DNA of 64,000 nt from Xiphydria camelus (GCA_963678675.1 OY783193.1:4967501-5031500), one strand, 5' to 3'; counted from the first letter of the stretch, positions 34,574 through 46,323 are shown. The notes: generated from the letters alone by a model not told the origin. Made by a program: numbers and translations.

Positions 34574-36003
34574 CAGCGCCGGTGGTACGGCTTTCACGAA
34601 TTTCGAGCGCGAGACGTGCGCGTCGTCACCTTTCCAGAGCGTGTAATAATAATCGCGCGCAGTACCGCCCTAGGCGTATCTATATACGTCGTCCGGTTGA
34701 TAAGAAACGACCGTCGCGTTCGCCTTTCGCCGATATCCCGTTGACGGTGGAATATTAAGTCCGTGATCGATCACTGCCCGGGCCCCAGGATATTTCGGGC
34801 GCGTTCATCGCGCGCGGCGCGCTTCGCTTTGCCTTTTTTTCTCTATCCTGCCTCCCCCCCCCCTCCCTTCCCCGCTGTAAGCCACGTAACCCCGTGGCGT
34901 GATCGAGAGGGGGCGCTGCCTGCAGAGGCCGCGACCGGTCGCTGCACTTTTTAAGGTAATGGTAAGGCTCCTGCGTAGCACCCGAACGGCTAAATTTTTG
35001 CTGTGAGATATTTCCGAGATTAATGATATTTAAACTAAAAGCTCCCGCTTAGAAAAAAGTATGACGAAAGTGTGGGAAAAGTTGAAACAAAAAAGTATGG
35101 CCAGGGATCGTATCCCAGATTTTCAGCCGGACAATTTTTTCATATCGGCTGAAAAGTAAATTTTACTCAACTTCCCTGTACCCTTTTGATTGAATTTTGT
35201 TGTATGGGTGCTTCGTTACAAAACTATAATGACTTGTTTGATTTTAAAATATAGTTCACGAGTAATAATTTGAGAGTTTAATAAAATAATTGATTGAAAT
35301 AATATCAACTGACAAGAACAGACATCGATCCTACAGCATATAAAAAATTGAACTCGTATTGAAGAGCGCATCGTTTACCGACTGAAGGTCTGGAATACGA
35401 CTTGCAACAACTTCCGGTGAAATTATGGCTAGCTTTTCGGGGCGGGGCGTAGGTGTGTGTGTACTCTGCAGCAGCGCCGAAACTGTCGAGTCCTACTCCA
35501 ACTCACCTGCGCCGCGCGCGGTTGCACTCTCGCGGACGGATCGCTTATATGCAGATTATACCGCGCTCGGCGCGGCGTAAGCGCGGACGTCAGCTCTCGC
35601 TTCTTCTCCCGTGTAAACGAAAACGCTCCCGACGCGCGAAGCTCGCGCTCTCTGTCGGGAACATTTCGCCGGCGAAGGCCGCAGGCTCCCGTATATGTAA
35701 CGCGCCCCCGATAAAGCGCGAGCTATGTGTACGATGTGCGAATTCTCGTAGCACATGGGATGCGCGGATGTAGGAAACGAGAGCGCGCCCCTGGAGGGGG
35801 AAGCTGCTCGCTATTTGTCGAAGGGAAATTGTGCGCGATATTCCGTTAGGCAAATGGAGGTGGGAGGAGAGTCAGAGATTTTAGTCCTGGAACGTATACA
35901 GATAGCTTTCACATTATCAGTGATGCTTCCTGTAATAGATTTTGTCACACCGGGTATACATATAAATCACTTCGCTTAGCGTAGAAAATTCTTATTACGA
36001 GTT
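34574..36003. other. No gene seen
   Basis: CpG-rich at 34580-34950 and 35430-35800, with overlapping arginine/serine-rich ORFs; AT-rich between. No repeat family recognised. Confidence 0.4.
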
Positions 36004-36107
36004 TGTTTGTTGAAATTCACATGGCAACACAAACGTAAATTTTAGAACAATCAATTATCGTCGATCGTATAAACGTCGTTTAAAGTAATACAAGTCCATC
36101 TGTGGGT
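36004..36107 (+). repeat. Dispersed repeat shared with 40405-40500
   Basis: Both copies carry in order 'tt(g/t)ttgaaattcac.tggc.aaca', 'acgta', 'acaatcaattat.gt', 'gtat.aacgtcgt' and then 'atctg(t)ggta'. About 100 bp, non-coding, 4.4 kb apart. Confidence 0.55.
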
Positions 36108-37022
36108 AGCGACATTTCCTCGCGCAGAATTTTCTTTCACTTCATCTTCCACATTTTTCACGTTTAATCCCCTCTCTATCCACATTTTTAGCATCGAGTA
36201 CGCGAGTCAGGTATGCACACTTCCGATTGCCGAGCACCGTTCGTAATTCCGAGGGAGGTCAAGTGCACACACCGAAGTCGGTCCTCTCGTTGATTGAGCT
36301 CTTTGGCATAAAAGCAGTCACTAATCATCCCATTTCTGGGTCGTTGATTGGAACGTATTGATTCGCCAATCCGGGTGTCCGAGGAGCCGAGCGCGCGCTC
36401 CGCGCCGCTCGCGCTCACTGCGAATGATCGACAGCGTTCGAGCAGGACGCGAGAGCGAAGACCGCGCGTAATAATCGCGCGCGCATCGCCGTATCTAGCT
36501 TTTGAACTGCCAACACCGTCGCACGCGTTCCCATGTGCCCTCTACCTGCCGATAAGCGTACGCCACTTCCGATCGATAACGCGGAATATCGTCCGGCGAG
36601 TGGCGTAATATCCCCCGGAGCCGTATTAATTTCCGCATTATTTTCCTCCGCGATTTATTAGCCCGTTAACGTTTCACGCGGAGGGCTCGCGTCAACGATA
36701 GCGCGAAAGATTCATAAGCCCGCTCGCGCGGCGCGACGTGTGCGTAAAGCGGGTTTAACGTCCGTGCGGAAAGAGGTGCACGCGCGGAGGGACGGGGTGC
36801 GGGTATTCGCGATAACGCATTTCGTTGAGGGAACTTGAGCGCGAAGGAGAGAGAGAGAGAGAGAGAGAGAGCACTTTTGATGGCTTCGAACGACTATAGC
36901 CTACGTCAACGAAGAGTTAATTAAATCATCCCCGTTTCGTCTCATGCAGCTATTCCATCTGCATCGTGAAATTCTAAAAAGAGAATTATTTTTATCTCAA
37001 TTCTCTCGTACTCGACTTTTCC
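36108..37022. other. No gene seen; CpG-rich with (GA)n
   Basis: GC-rich at 36370-36840. A (GA)n microsatellite occupies 36847-36871. Only short frames without domains. Confidence 0.45.
36847..36871 (+). repeat. (GA)n microsatellite
   Basis: About 25 bp of GA dinucleotides. Confidence 0.9.
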
Positions 37023-37068
37023 TACACCGAGAAGACAGTTTATTAGTAGTTAATAAATGTAATTTCAA

Positions 37069-37560
37069 CCCTCCGTGATCACTGCAGGTCTGATTGACCC
37101 AAGCTTCAATTTGGAAAGTGATCGTATCTACTTTTCTTTTTCATATAACCATAACTAGATCATCGTCAGATCTCGAAATAAATATCTTCTTAAAATTCGC
37201 ACTACACAGACCCTCTTTGGACTTCGGGAAAACCTTTTTTGTAAAACACACTATAAAACTATATTTTGTTTCTTCACAGTGATATCTCGTCAGAATCATA
37301 CGTAAATTTTATCAAGGAAGCTTCAAAAATGAAAAAATTATAACTTTTAGTGGAACAGCTTATCTTTTCAAGTATTCACACATTTTCGCCTATTTTTGAA
37401 CGTTGTTATTCCATTTTTTACGTAAATGCAGTGATTCCGTATTCTACAATATTCAAAGAATAATTCATATTTTATTGGTCTCAATTGGATGGATATTGTT
37501 CATACGACTATTAATTAAAAATTGGTTTGGTCCATTTGACCCATGTGTGACCACGGAGGG
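37069..37560 (+). mobile_element. TTAA MITE (piggyBac type), inside the family E composite
   Basis: It starts CCCTCCGTGATCACTGCAGG and ends CATGTGTGACCACGGAGGG. TTAA follows at 37561-37564; TCAA precedes at 37065-37068, a one-base decayed target site. It is related to 46328-46845 (GGTGACCACAGAGGG end) and to the remnant at 24897. No transposase. Confidence 0.82.
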
Positions 37561-37648
37561 TTAAATGCGACGAAATGAATATTTCGTTTGGGTAAGAAAA
37601 TATGCGTTAATTATATATTAAAATTTGTATTTCATTCAGATGGTTGTC

Positions 37649-38383
37649 TTAAGGGGGAAAGCCACTGTGATGACCGGAAAATGTAGAATAACTTTGTGAA
37701 TTTTTTCTGATTAAAATAAAAAACGAGGGAAAAAACTTTTACAACTACATGAAGGTACATATATTTTAGTATATTAGAAAAAAAAGCAATACATAATATC
37801 AATAAACTACACAATAATACGCGATGCCGTAAAGCTTCTCTGAAAAATGTTTGGCGCATGGGCGCCATTGCTGTGTCCGAATGGTATATCCAAACCAAAA
37901 AAATCAATTATTTTCTTAAACTACACGAGTCTAGCTTCAGTTAAGCGTACGGATTTATAAAAATTTTAATTTTTAACAAAGTAACGCATGTTTAAAGATA
38001 GAACTTCGAAATTTAGAGAAAAATTGCTCAGTTTTTTAATTATATCTCAACAAGTAATCGCTTAATCGAAAAAATCATACGCTTAACTGAAGATAATTCT
38101 TTTAAAAATATTCTGTGAAAATTTCAAGGTAATCGGATAAAAATTGACTGAGTTATGATGGCGCCCAGTTGGAAAAATATAGTTTCGAGATAAAAGCCTT
38201 TAAAACCGCGCGGTCAAGTTCGAGCGTATGCGCTTACTCACACAAAACCTTTCATAACTCCATAAAATTTTCGAATTTCGGTTTGAAACTTAGGGAACAG
38301 ATTCTTGAAACCTCGAACATTAAGAAAATGTAAAAATAAAAAAATCTATTTTTTGAACATATCACAGTGGCTTTCCCCCTTAA
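37649..38383. mobile_element. TTAA-flanked 727 bp MITE with perfect 19 bp terminal repeats
   Basis: TTAA at 37649-37652 and 38380-38383 flank GGGGGAAAGCCACTGTGAT at the left and ATCACAGTGGCTTTCCCCC at the right, perfect 19 bp inverted repeats. The interior is AT-rich, including a 91-codon antisense frame (37632-37907) without domain. TTAA targeting fits the piggyBac superfamily, although the GGGGGAAAG end differs from the CCCT ends of its neighbours, so it is a separate family. Confidence 0.9.
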
Positions 38384-38509
38384 AGGATCAAATTGCGTCA
38401 AACAAATATCGAAATAGTTAACAAATATTTCCTCGACTCAATGAAATGTTTATTTCGCCATATTCAAAGAAACATTTATCAACTATAAATAAACTGTTTT
38501 CCCGGTAGT

Positions 38510-38758
38510 CACGGAGAAAAATGTTCGTTAAAAACCGCGAAAATTACGTAACCATGAGACATGATGTCAATAATCAAATTTTCACTGTAATACAGACCAC
38601 GGTAAAAATTTCATCTATTCCTCGCTCTATTTCAGTCATTTGTTTTCCTGAAAAAACAGTCAATTAAATCCTGAAGCATTTGTAAAAATTGGCTTATTGA
38701 CATCGTGTTACATGGTTACGTGAATTTTACGGTAATTTTTAATGAGAATTTCTCGCAT
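38510..38758. mobile_element. Foldback MITE, family I
   Basis: CACGGAGAAAAATGTTCGTT, 'aaaattacgtaaccatg' and 'catgatgtcaataa' at the left are mirrored by 'ttattgacatcgtgttacatgg', 'ttacgtgaattttac', 'aatgagaatttctcgcatg' at the right. It abuts the right end of the composite with a 1 bp gap. Non-coding, single copy here. Confidence 0.8.
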
Positions 38759-40404
38759 GAGCATTGGTAAGAGTATATTTGAAGTACATTTCCGTTTGTC
38801 TCGTCGCTTAACGATCAGTCGCAGATAAATATTATACACGCATTCCCACCGGAAGCTCTGACAGGGCTCGCCAACGGACACAATACCTTTCACCCTCTTC
38901 TTCCACATGGCCAGCTTCGACTCTCGCCTCTCACCCCGGTTCGCACACATCTCTCTATTTCCCTTCTTCGCGCGGAACGCGAGCCTATCGCGCTGGTCGG
39001 GCGTGCGTTCGCCCACTCGTATGTACGTATAATACATACGCACCTGCATCATCCGCTACATCAAGTTATACGTGCTCATTGCGCTGAAACGTTTTGAGAA
39101 AATGGCACTACCTCCGCGCAACCGGCGAATGTTACCCTTTCCACGCCGAGTGCGGAGTATTCTTATTATACCTCTCCCCGGTAAAAGCGTGTACCTTTAC
39201 GTCGTAATCCGGGATAGAACGCGCTCGACGCTCTCTTTTCCAGCGATACTCCAGGCCCCCCGAGTCGACGTCGTGTGCGGCGTGTGCTAGCTCGTACTTA
39301 CGCGCACGTCCGCGCGCTACACATCCGAGTATCTTGCGGTCATACCGCTGACGATATCCTTTTGTACGTACGCCTATAAGTATTCTCCGCCCGTTCGGGC
39401 GAGACTGGCTCTCCACGCGTAAATAGCGGTGGCTAATTCACGGGCTTCTTTATTAAACCGAGCCGCTTTTCGAGGTGTTGCAGCGCGAGCGAGTCGAAGC
39501 GCCGATAGACGGACGAGGATTCGAGTGAAAGAAGTTGGCGAAAAGCGCGCGTCTACTGTGGCGGGATCAAAAGTAGGAGTGACCGATGCCGGGAAGGGAT
39601 ACGCGGGAGAGAACTGCGGGAAATGCGAGGGTCTAATCGGCAAAACAAGCTCGACTTTTCGTTCTCGCTCGATTCGCCTTTCCCCGAGAATCGAGATGAA
39701 ATTTGGAAGCGGGCCTCCGCTATTTGTTTCGCGCGGACGCGAGACGTTTGGGAAGGCGTATAAGTAGTGGGTCGAGAGATTGGGTAGAGTCTCGCCGCCA
39801 GGGACTGAAGAGAAGCATAGCGTCCGCGCGCGCTGGCGATACTTTTTAATCAATAGAAGGGAAAACTTTGCGGTGACGTTGCCAAGACGTAGCGATGCTT
39901 CATCCGCGTTTCGCGGATACGTTATTACTTTTTCAACGCGCGTGTTACGAAGTTTGATCTGGTAGTTTAGAAGCGTTGGACGAGGTTGTCAGAATTCTAC
40001 GACTTTGCTGCGATCTCTCGCGAATTAATTGCGAGTTAATTAATAACAATTGCCAGTTTTGGATTTAAAAACTGGAGCATAAACTCACGAGGACACAATA
40101 ACTTTTCGATTTGCACCCAAATTTCTACCGAAATACCCAGATAGACAAATTTACGTAAACTGTACAGCAACTTTAGGTGGCATCAGCTCACGAGATGCAT
40201 CAAGGTTGTGCGCTCAATGAGTCATCATTAAGCTAGCATATTTATGAAATTAAATGGTTTTAAAATAAGGCAAATAAAATGCTAAACATGTATTCAATAT
40301 ATATAAGCGCGATATTTCGCAAATATATCGCTACAATAAATATAGCGATTAGCTTGAATCACATTATAATGGAAATTTAACAATTTATTTAGGGATAGTT
40401 ATTT
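38759..40404. other. No gene seen; CpG-rich block
   Basis: 38820-39970 is GC- and CpG-rich with ORFs of 94-159 codons on both strands that overlap each other and lack domains. AT-rich after about 40020, with the palindrome-rich stretch at about 40305-40350 ('gcgatatttcgcaaatatatcgc'). Confidence 0.45.
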
Positions 40405-40500
40405 TTTTGAAATTCACCTGGCCAAACATACGTACACAATCAATTATTGTAGCTTGTATGAACGTCGTGACGCTCATGCACGTTTATCTGGGTATAAAAG
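40405..40500 (+). repeat. Dispersed repeat shared with 36004-36107
   Basis: The second copy of the 100 bp unit ('ttgaaattcacctggccaaac', 'acaatcaattattgt', 'gtatgaacgtcgt', 'tatctgggta'). Confidence 0.55.
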
Positions 40501-41705
40501 AATTGAAAGAACTGACAAAAAATTTACATTTACAGAAATATTTTCATTATTTCAACGATTAAACCATACTTTGCAATATTATTGCAAAATTTAAACGTAA
40601 TAAAAGAGCGCTTCTCAGTTTTTTTCATCAATGTCAATATACCGCATTGCCAAGCCTCTCTACTCGTTCGTGCGATAAAAGAGCCAGTGTTATCTTTACG
40701 GGGGAAAAGTTCGCGGTAGATATACCTACCGCCCATACAGAGGAGCTGCAAAGGGTCGCGGGGCACGCTTCGCGGACGAGTTTCGGTTAGTTTTGGTTTT
40801 CGAACGACGGCGTGGCGCGCGAGTAAAGTCCAGATACGCGAGAAACTTCTTTCCTGGAACGGTTGACCCGAACTTGTCCGTACCACGAAATAAACCCTCG
40901 CCGTTTCCCTGGCTGCCAAAGCCTCTCGACCCGTGTTTTATTTTTATCCGCCGAGGCGCTCCAGATGTCGAAGGTGATCTGTCGGCGTTCGGGGATTCGG
41001 ACTCGACGCGCCGGCCACTCGGTAGCCCTCGCCGTCCGTGCCTTTACGCCCTTTCGGTGGTGTGAGTGGCGAGCGCTGTATTCGCCCATCACGCATATAG
41101 GCGCGTATTCTCTCGGCTCCGGTGGATCGCGCGGAACTCCCTTTTCTCTCGCCCACGGATCGGTCCATGGGCGTCGCGCGCCGCGCGAGCTCGAATTTAA
41201 CCCGCGCGCATCCCCCGAAGACCCGGGTGATCACCCACGCGTCTCGACGGATCATTATACGAATGGCCCATTTCTTTTGTCGTAAGAATAATAATATTTG
41301 GACGGGAATAGGATTTCGAGGGTCCCGTAATAAGAAGCTCCCCGAAAGCGGCCTATGTATAAGCGACGGTCTCGTATAAAGGGCAGAGGCGAAAAGCGAT
41401 CGTGTACCGTAAATTATCACGCGTGATGTTATTTTCCGTGCCGGAGGCGCGCGGGGATTCTTTTTTCTTGATCAAGAACGCGGGAAGCCGACGGTTTAGC
41501 CGTTTCGAGAGAGAATAACAATTATAATATCCCGCCGCGCGCGTAGGGTGGAATAATATTTCTACGATACTTTCATCGCTGAGTTGTCTGACAATTTCTT
41601 TTTTTTTTCCACGTGGGACCTGACAGTTTAAAAAGTTTCTCCGGGAAAATTACATTTGAGCGACAATGATTATTTCTCCCCTGCGCGACCTTCCCGCGGA
41701 AACGT

Positions 41706-41708
<3 letters not shown>
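40501..41708. other. No gene seen; CpG-rich block
   Basis: 40680-41560 is GC-rich with mutually overlapping ORFs up to 158 codons on both strands. None shows a conserved motif, signal peptide or repeat structure. Confidence 0.4.
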
Positions 41709-41736
<28 letters not shown>

Positions 41737-41737
41737 T
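41709..41737 (+). repeat. (CT)n microsatellite
   Basis: About 28 bp of CT dinucleotides. Confidence 0.9.
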
Positions 41738-42028
41738 CAGCCGAAGCGTAATTTTAAACACCACTTTTTCTCCCTTCGCAGTGGATATTTTTCATTGGAA
41801 CGGTTTGCGTAATGCTGCCTGTCCAATTAAATATTTCAGTTTGCGTTTTATATCATTTTATTCGTATTCTCTCTTCCGAACAATTTAATAGGAGCACGGA
41901 GAAAAATGATTAGTAGAAAATCATAGGAAAACAAATGAATATTTACTCCTCGAACATTGAAATTTTTCATAGACCACAGCGTGCTCTTTAATAGTATAAA
42001 TATCAGTTTATATGGTAAAATTTACCAC

Positions 42029-42256
42029 ACGGAAAAAAATCGAATCCTAGTATTACAAAGTTTCTGGTAAATTTCGGGACAAGGCCAATTTGTTGTTACG
42101 TTAACTATAATTTTAGTAAAACTAAAGCCACATTTACAACTTTACAAATATTGCTATAGTTTTTACTAAAATTCTTGTTATCGTAATAATAAATTGGCCT
42201 CGTCCCGAAATTTACCACAAACTTTGTACACGTTACAATTTATTTTTTTTTTCCAT
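42029..42256. mobile_element. MITE, family B, nested
   Basis: It starts CACGGAAAAAAATCGAATCC and ends TTTATTTTTTTTTTCC followed by ata. The interior matches 18159-18367 ('ggtaaatttcgggacaaggcc', 'aataaattggcctcgtcccg'). It lies within the family G element, so it inserted later. Confidence 0.85.
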
Positions 42257-42274
42257 ACAATCTTCCGTTAATAT

Positions 42275-42500
42275 ACAGGGTGTAGGCTAAGAAGGCTGAA
42301 ACAGGAGGAACTTAATTCTGCTCAGAGTTAGTACAATGACAAATGACTTCCTACGATCCCCGTTCCATGGAACCCACTTGACTATCAACTCTCTGTCAAA
42401 GTGAGGGGATCGTAGGAAGTCATACCATTGGTCAGTGTACTAACTCTGAATAGAATTAGGCTCCTCCCCTTTCAGCTCTCTTAGCCATTACACCCTACCT
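42275..42500. mobile_element. Foldback element, family J, nested
   Basis: ACAGGGTGTAGGCTAAGAAG and 'gctgaaac.ggagga' at the left, with 'cagagttagtac', pair with the right arm '...gtactaactctg' and 'ctctcttagccattacaccctacct'. The centre pair 'gacttcctacgatccc' / 'ggggatcgtaggaagtc' extends the arms to most of the element. Inserted between 'ttaatat' and 'gtcggg' of the family G host. The ACAGGGTGT end resembles other insect transposon termini. Confidence 0.85.
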
Positions 42501-42636
42501 GTCGGGTGTTTACGAGTTTATACTGTAACAAACTGTAAAAAAAGTATGCTGTGTCTATTAAAAAATTCAATATTTCACTTAGAGGAGCCCTGTTACTAGG
42601 ATTCACTGTAAAAATGACTAATCCTTTTTCTCCGTG

Positions 42637-43936
42637 AACTGTTTCATACTATTCTACAGAATATACTCAATCGAACTACGACCCGATCGACGTAGCACAA
42701 ATGCGGATTAAATCCATCAGCCGATAACATTTCATACAAAAACCGACAAACATCGAGACGCTTCGAACGTAATCCCTGCTTACGAAGCGACCTTTCGCGT
42801 CGAACATCGAACGACCGAGCTAATTGAAAAATTCCTCGTTACGTTCGACGGTACGATCGGCTCTCCCGACCGTTACTCCGCGCGATATACGGGCGCCCGT
42901 ACGCGTGTAATCTTCGACAAGCGTTAAAAGCCTATAACGATCGCGGCGTTAAAGCGCCTTCCCCCTCTCCTTCAAGCGGGCCCTCTCCGCGTTCGCGGCG
43001 ACATATTCCTACGAAATCGAGCGTAACGAGCCCCGTTAATTAGAGCCCCCGTAATAAGGGATATTATAATTTCATACGTCCCAGAGGCGAACCGAGATAA
43101 CGACGACGACAACTCGAACGACAGCGATGTACGGCCCTTTAATGCTCTTCGGCTCGGATTATCAAGACACCCTCTACTCTCCCCGTCCGCCCCCTGTCTC
43201 TCTCGAAACGTCTCAACTTTTCGAGCCCGTATACTCGCCAAGTTGAGCGCGAGCACCGCTCTACCGGCTTAATTCACTTCCCGTCCCGGCAGCGGCGGCA
43301 GCTCTTCTCTCGCCCCCCCCCCCCCCCCCCCCGGCAAGTTTTTATGTTCTCCGGGAACGTTCGTTACGCCGCGCAGATACGGTCGTACGACCGTGCTGCA
43401 ACGGCAACGCGGACGGCTTATATCGTCCGCGCGGAGTGAAAAAAAAGTCCTGGCATCCGCGAGATCGCCTCGCGCTTCGTTCTGATAACAATGGGACTTC
43501 GTCGTAAGCCGGGCGCGCGGAGAGGTACGCGAAAGAAGGATGCGGGAGGGGGGTGCTCCCAGAACGATCGTTCCGAGTCCGATGGAGCTCCGCGAACGCC
43601 TCGTTATCGCGAGTACTCTTCGCGTCCAAGCACCCGTATAATGGTATATACCTATATACAATGTGTGTGTGTGTATATATATCGTATCTCAGGAATTAAG
43701 TAGGTATACAATAGTTTCAGGACATTTTGTGCTGAAATCGGTCCATCCATTTTTTTATTTTAAAATCAATTAATTCTTTGGGTTAATTTAATATTCATCG
43801 ATGCTAATTGTAAAATTCTGTGTGTTCATTTTGAAACAAGACAATATTGAAATATAACACTAAGAATCGCTTGATTTTATTGCACAAAAATAGGTGGGGC
43901 TAAAGTCGCTGTGCAATCTACGTACATTAGTCTATC
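42637..43936. other. No gene seen; CpG-rich block with poly(C)
   Basis: 42840-43630 is CpG-rich. Antisense ORFs of 94-130 codons overlap each other without domains. A (TG)n/(TA)n run at about 43659-43682 ends the block. Confidence 0.45.
43313..43332 (+). repeat. Poly(C) tract, 20 bases
   Basis: The longest C homopolymer of the window, following tctctcg. Confidence 0.9.
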
Positions 43937-44162
43937 TACACTGAGAAAAATAATTTACTGATCCAAGTAACCGTCGATATGAATAGTATGTATTGTATGT
44001 TCATTGAATTAAACGAACCAACACTCGATTCGCACTCGATTCGAATTGCATATACATAGTTGATTTAATGACAATAGGTACGTTTGACTTAAATAAATAT
44101 GTTTTCTTGGCATTATTCATGTCGACGGTTATTTGGATCGGCAAATTATTTTTCTCGGTATA
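43937..44162 (+). mobile_element. MITE, family K
   Basis: It starts TACACTGAGAAAAATAATTT, with 'actgatccaagtaaccgtcgat', and ends 'acggttatttggatcggcaa', ATTATTTTTCTCGGTATA. These are inverted repeats of about 35 bp flanked by TA (tcta...taga). Single copy here, non-coding. Confidence 0.82.
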
Positions 44163-45439
44163 GAGTTATACAATTGCACGATGCCAACTGATAGTTAATT
44201 ATTACGCGCAATTATTACTACCATTTAAATCTTAAATTATTAATTTCCCAAAATCATCACTTTTTCAGTCGTGCCCCTATGTGTAGTTCTCAAAGTACGA
44301 CGTGTGTGCGTGTATACAATCGTGCAAACTTAATTTCACGCTGGACCGCATCACGTCCCCTTCGAATCGAAAGCCCGGAATCCCGGCTCGGTCCGGGGAT
44401 GAAATAATCACTACGGACAGCTCGCTCTCGGGCCGGCCCGCTCCATATTTCACGTTCGACCGATGAGAGATAATCCCCGTCGCGGCTCATCCCCGAAAAT
44501 CTATATACCCGCGATCCGATCTCCCGCGACGTCGCGCCGGCTCGTCGTACACCGCAATTCCTCGGTTATGTTTGAGTTGAATCGGGTGGTCGGGGATATG
44601 TGATTGGACTTCCGTTTGCAATTCACTCGCTACTGTAGTTTAGTCGGCAGTGCTATATAAACGAGTGAAATACGACATCGACTGTACATCGTCCTCCGCG
44701 AGTGAAACATAAACCGCGCCGCGAGCGTTTCACAGGTCAACTACGGTTCGGTGCGTTGTGCCGCTGCGGTCGCGGCTTCGTTGCGATGCGGTGTGGCGCG
44801 GGCTCGTGTAAAAGTAACGTGTGAACGCTCCGCGGATTCTCCGTGTCGGCACATACCGCAGAACTCGATATGTTCGGGTATGTCGTGAGCGTGGGGTGTA
44901 ATGACGGTAAATCAATCAATGGGACATGACGATAATTGCAACAAACCGAATAATATCGTAATATCGTACTTGTCATCAGGATATCGACTTCTTTGGTTGC
45001 TCGGTATCGAGTTTCACTGCGGGAATCAAAAAGTTGGTCGGATCATTGGATGAGTGAGCATGTTGGATGATACATCGCGTCATTAATTATTCTAATTTGC
45101 CTTATTGGAGGATGTTGTAAACTTTGTATATTGCCGATTGGCGTTTATCGAGTAAATCAAATCAAATCAAATCAAATATGGGAAATAGTCTTTGTGAGTG
45201 TATTTGATTGTTTGGGATAATCTCGAAAAAATTTAAAAAATCCTTCACTAGTAAGGAGGCGGGGCTTTCTGAATGAACACCGGCTATATATATCATGAAA
45301 TATTGACAAAAAGGTAGTTGACGAGTGATGATTGTAGTGACGTAGATCATCGTGAAAAATGGACAAATGGATCTACAATAAAGTTCGCAATAGCATATAT
45401 AATATTATCTAACATTCAAACGAAAGAAGTCGCGGGCAA
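44163..45439. other. No gene seen
   Basis: GC-rich 44290-44900; AT-rich before and after. It contains ctatataaacgag at 44653-44665, a possible TATA box with no matching initiator or ORF, and an (AAATC)n run at 45154-45177. Confidence 0.4.
45154..45177 (+). repeat. (AAATC)n microsatellite
   Basis: About five perfect pentamer units. Confidence 0.9.
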
Positions 45440-45568
45440 TTTGGTCTTTAAATAGAGTAATATTCATATTTTTAAACTCAATCTTTAAAATCTGCATACA
45501 TATTCAATATCACACGAGAAAGAAGATATCCGAAAAAATAATTATTCGCTGAGTTATACATTACCTTA
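45440..45568 (-). repeat. Dispersed repeat, family D, fragment
   Basis: 'ggtctttaaatagag', 'attcatatttttaaac', 'aaatctgcatacatattcaatatcac', 'gaaaaaataattattcgctgagtta' match the reverse complement of 58010-58130. Confidence 0.65.
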
Positions 45569-46323
45569 AAAGCCCTCGCACGAATTTTCGAGGAGACGAA
45601 AGGCGTGGAAATTAAGGGGCGGAGTGGAGAATCGAAGGGAGTAAGAGGATCAGAATCCCCGACAAGGGATTTTAATTCCCTTTGACTCAGATTCGCGGCC
45701 GAGTAATTCCTTCTAACGAGCTCGCTTAGTCCAGGTCGACCCAACGAGCCGACCCTGTTTACTCGGGATTTCTTTTCGACCGTGCGCTGATTTCTCTCGG
45801 ATCCTGCGCGGTACCGACTCTTTGATAACGCAATTTCGGAGTTACGTTTCCCGTCGTCGAGATACGGAGGAAAGGTTATTGTCGAGGACGAAGCTCGTGA
45901 TTGTACATATATGTATGTCGGATTTACGATCGGCTTCCGCGACGTCGCAGCACGACGCGAATCGAATAATTGTCGTCGGGTTGCTCTTCGTACTCGGTTC
46001 AACCGTATATTTTATTTCTTCGCTGCCTATTAGAGCAAATATCTGGCGACTTATTCAATTTCAAAAGATCGAATGTAATTTGAGAGGGAAAAATATTCGA
46101 TAAATTTATAATATTCTCATTTTCCTGAATTCGCGGAAATATGAAGATGATCTGAATTCCGAGTCAAAATTATACACGTTGTTAGAGAATTTAATTTTAG
46201 ATATCAAACAAATACTGAAATTTTTATGAAACGGATGTTTTTCAAATATGATATAGTTTTCCCTTGAAATACAGAAATTTTTTACGCGTAGATCACGAAT
46301 TTTTGTGAGGTTTTACTTTACAA
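45569..46323. other. No gene seen
   Basis: GC-rich to about 45990, AT-rich thereafter. An antisense 174-codon frame (45478-46002) begins within the family D fragment and lacks domains. Confidence 0.4.

Larger units (their letters stand above)
37023..38508. mobile_element. Composite: family E MITE interrupted by two TTAA MITEs
   Basis: Outer ends are TACACCGAGAAGACAGTTTATT (37023) and AATAAACTGTTTTCCCGGTA (38508), inverted repeats of each other. The outer sequence is split into three pieces (37023-37068, 37561-37652, 38380-38508). Joined in order, these align with the family E copy at 19963 ('ataaatgt..ttt.aatatg.(c/t)gaaat...'). Two younger elements occupy the gaps. All parts are non-coding. 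Confidence 0.85.
41895..42636. mobile_element. Composite: family G MITE interrupted by a family B MITE and a foldback
   Basis: Outer ends are CACGGAGAAAAATGATTAG (41895) and CTAATCCTTTTTCTCCGTG (42636). The outer sequence (41895-42028, 42257-42274, 42501-42636) joins into a copy of family G collinear with 31920-32231 and the reverse of 53817-54119 ('ggtaaatttac', '..tcttccgttaatat', 'gtcgggtgtttacg'). Confidence 0.88.

Noticed and set aside
34490..34580. CRISPR-like direct repeat
   Set aside because: Only two copies with a 15 bp spacer in a eukaryotic context; a simple tandem duplication.
34051..34758. Open frame of 235 codons, the longest in the window, with a 14-residue repeat
   Set aside because: Its first part is the interior of family H MITE and the repeat results from a 42 bp DNA duplication. 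No domain or splice context supports it.
44653..44690. TATA-like ctatataaac as promoter of an unknown gene
   Set aside because: No initiator at the right spacing and no open frame or exon downstream.
45478..46002. Antisense 174-codon ORF
   Set aside because: Begins in repeat family D and has no recognisable domain.
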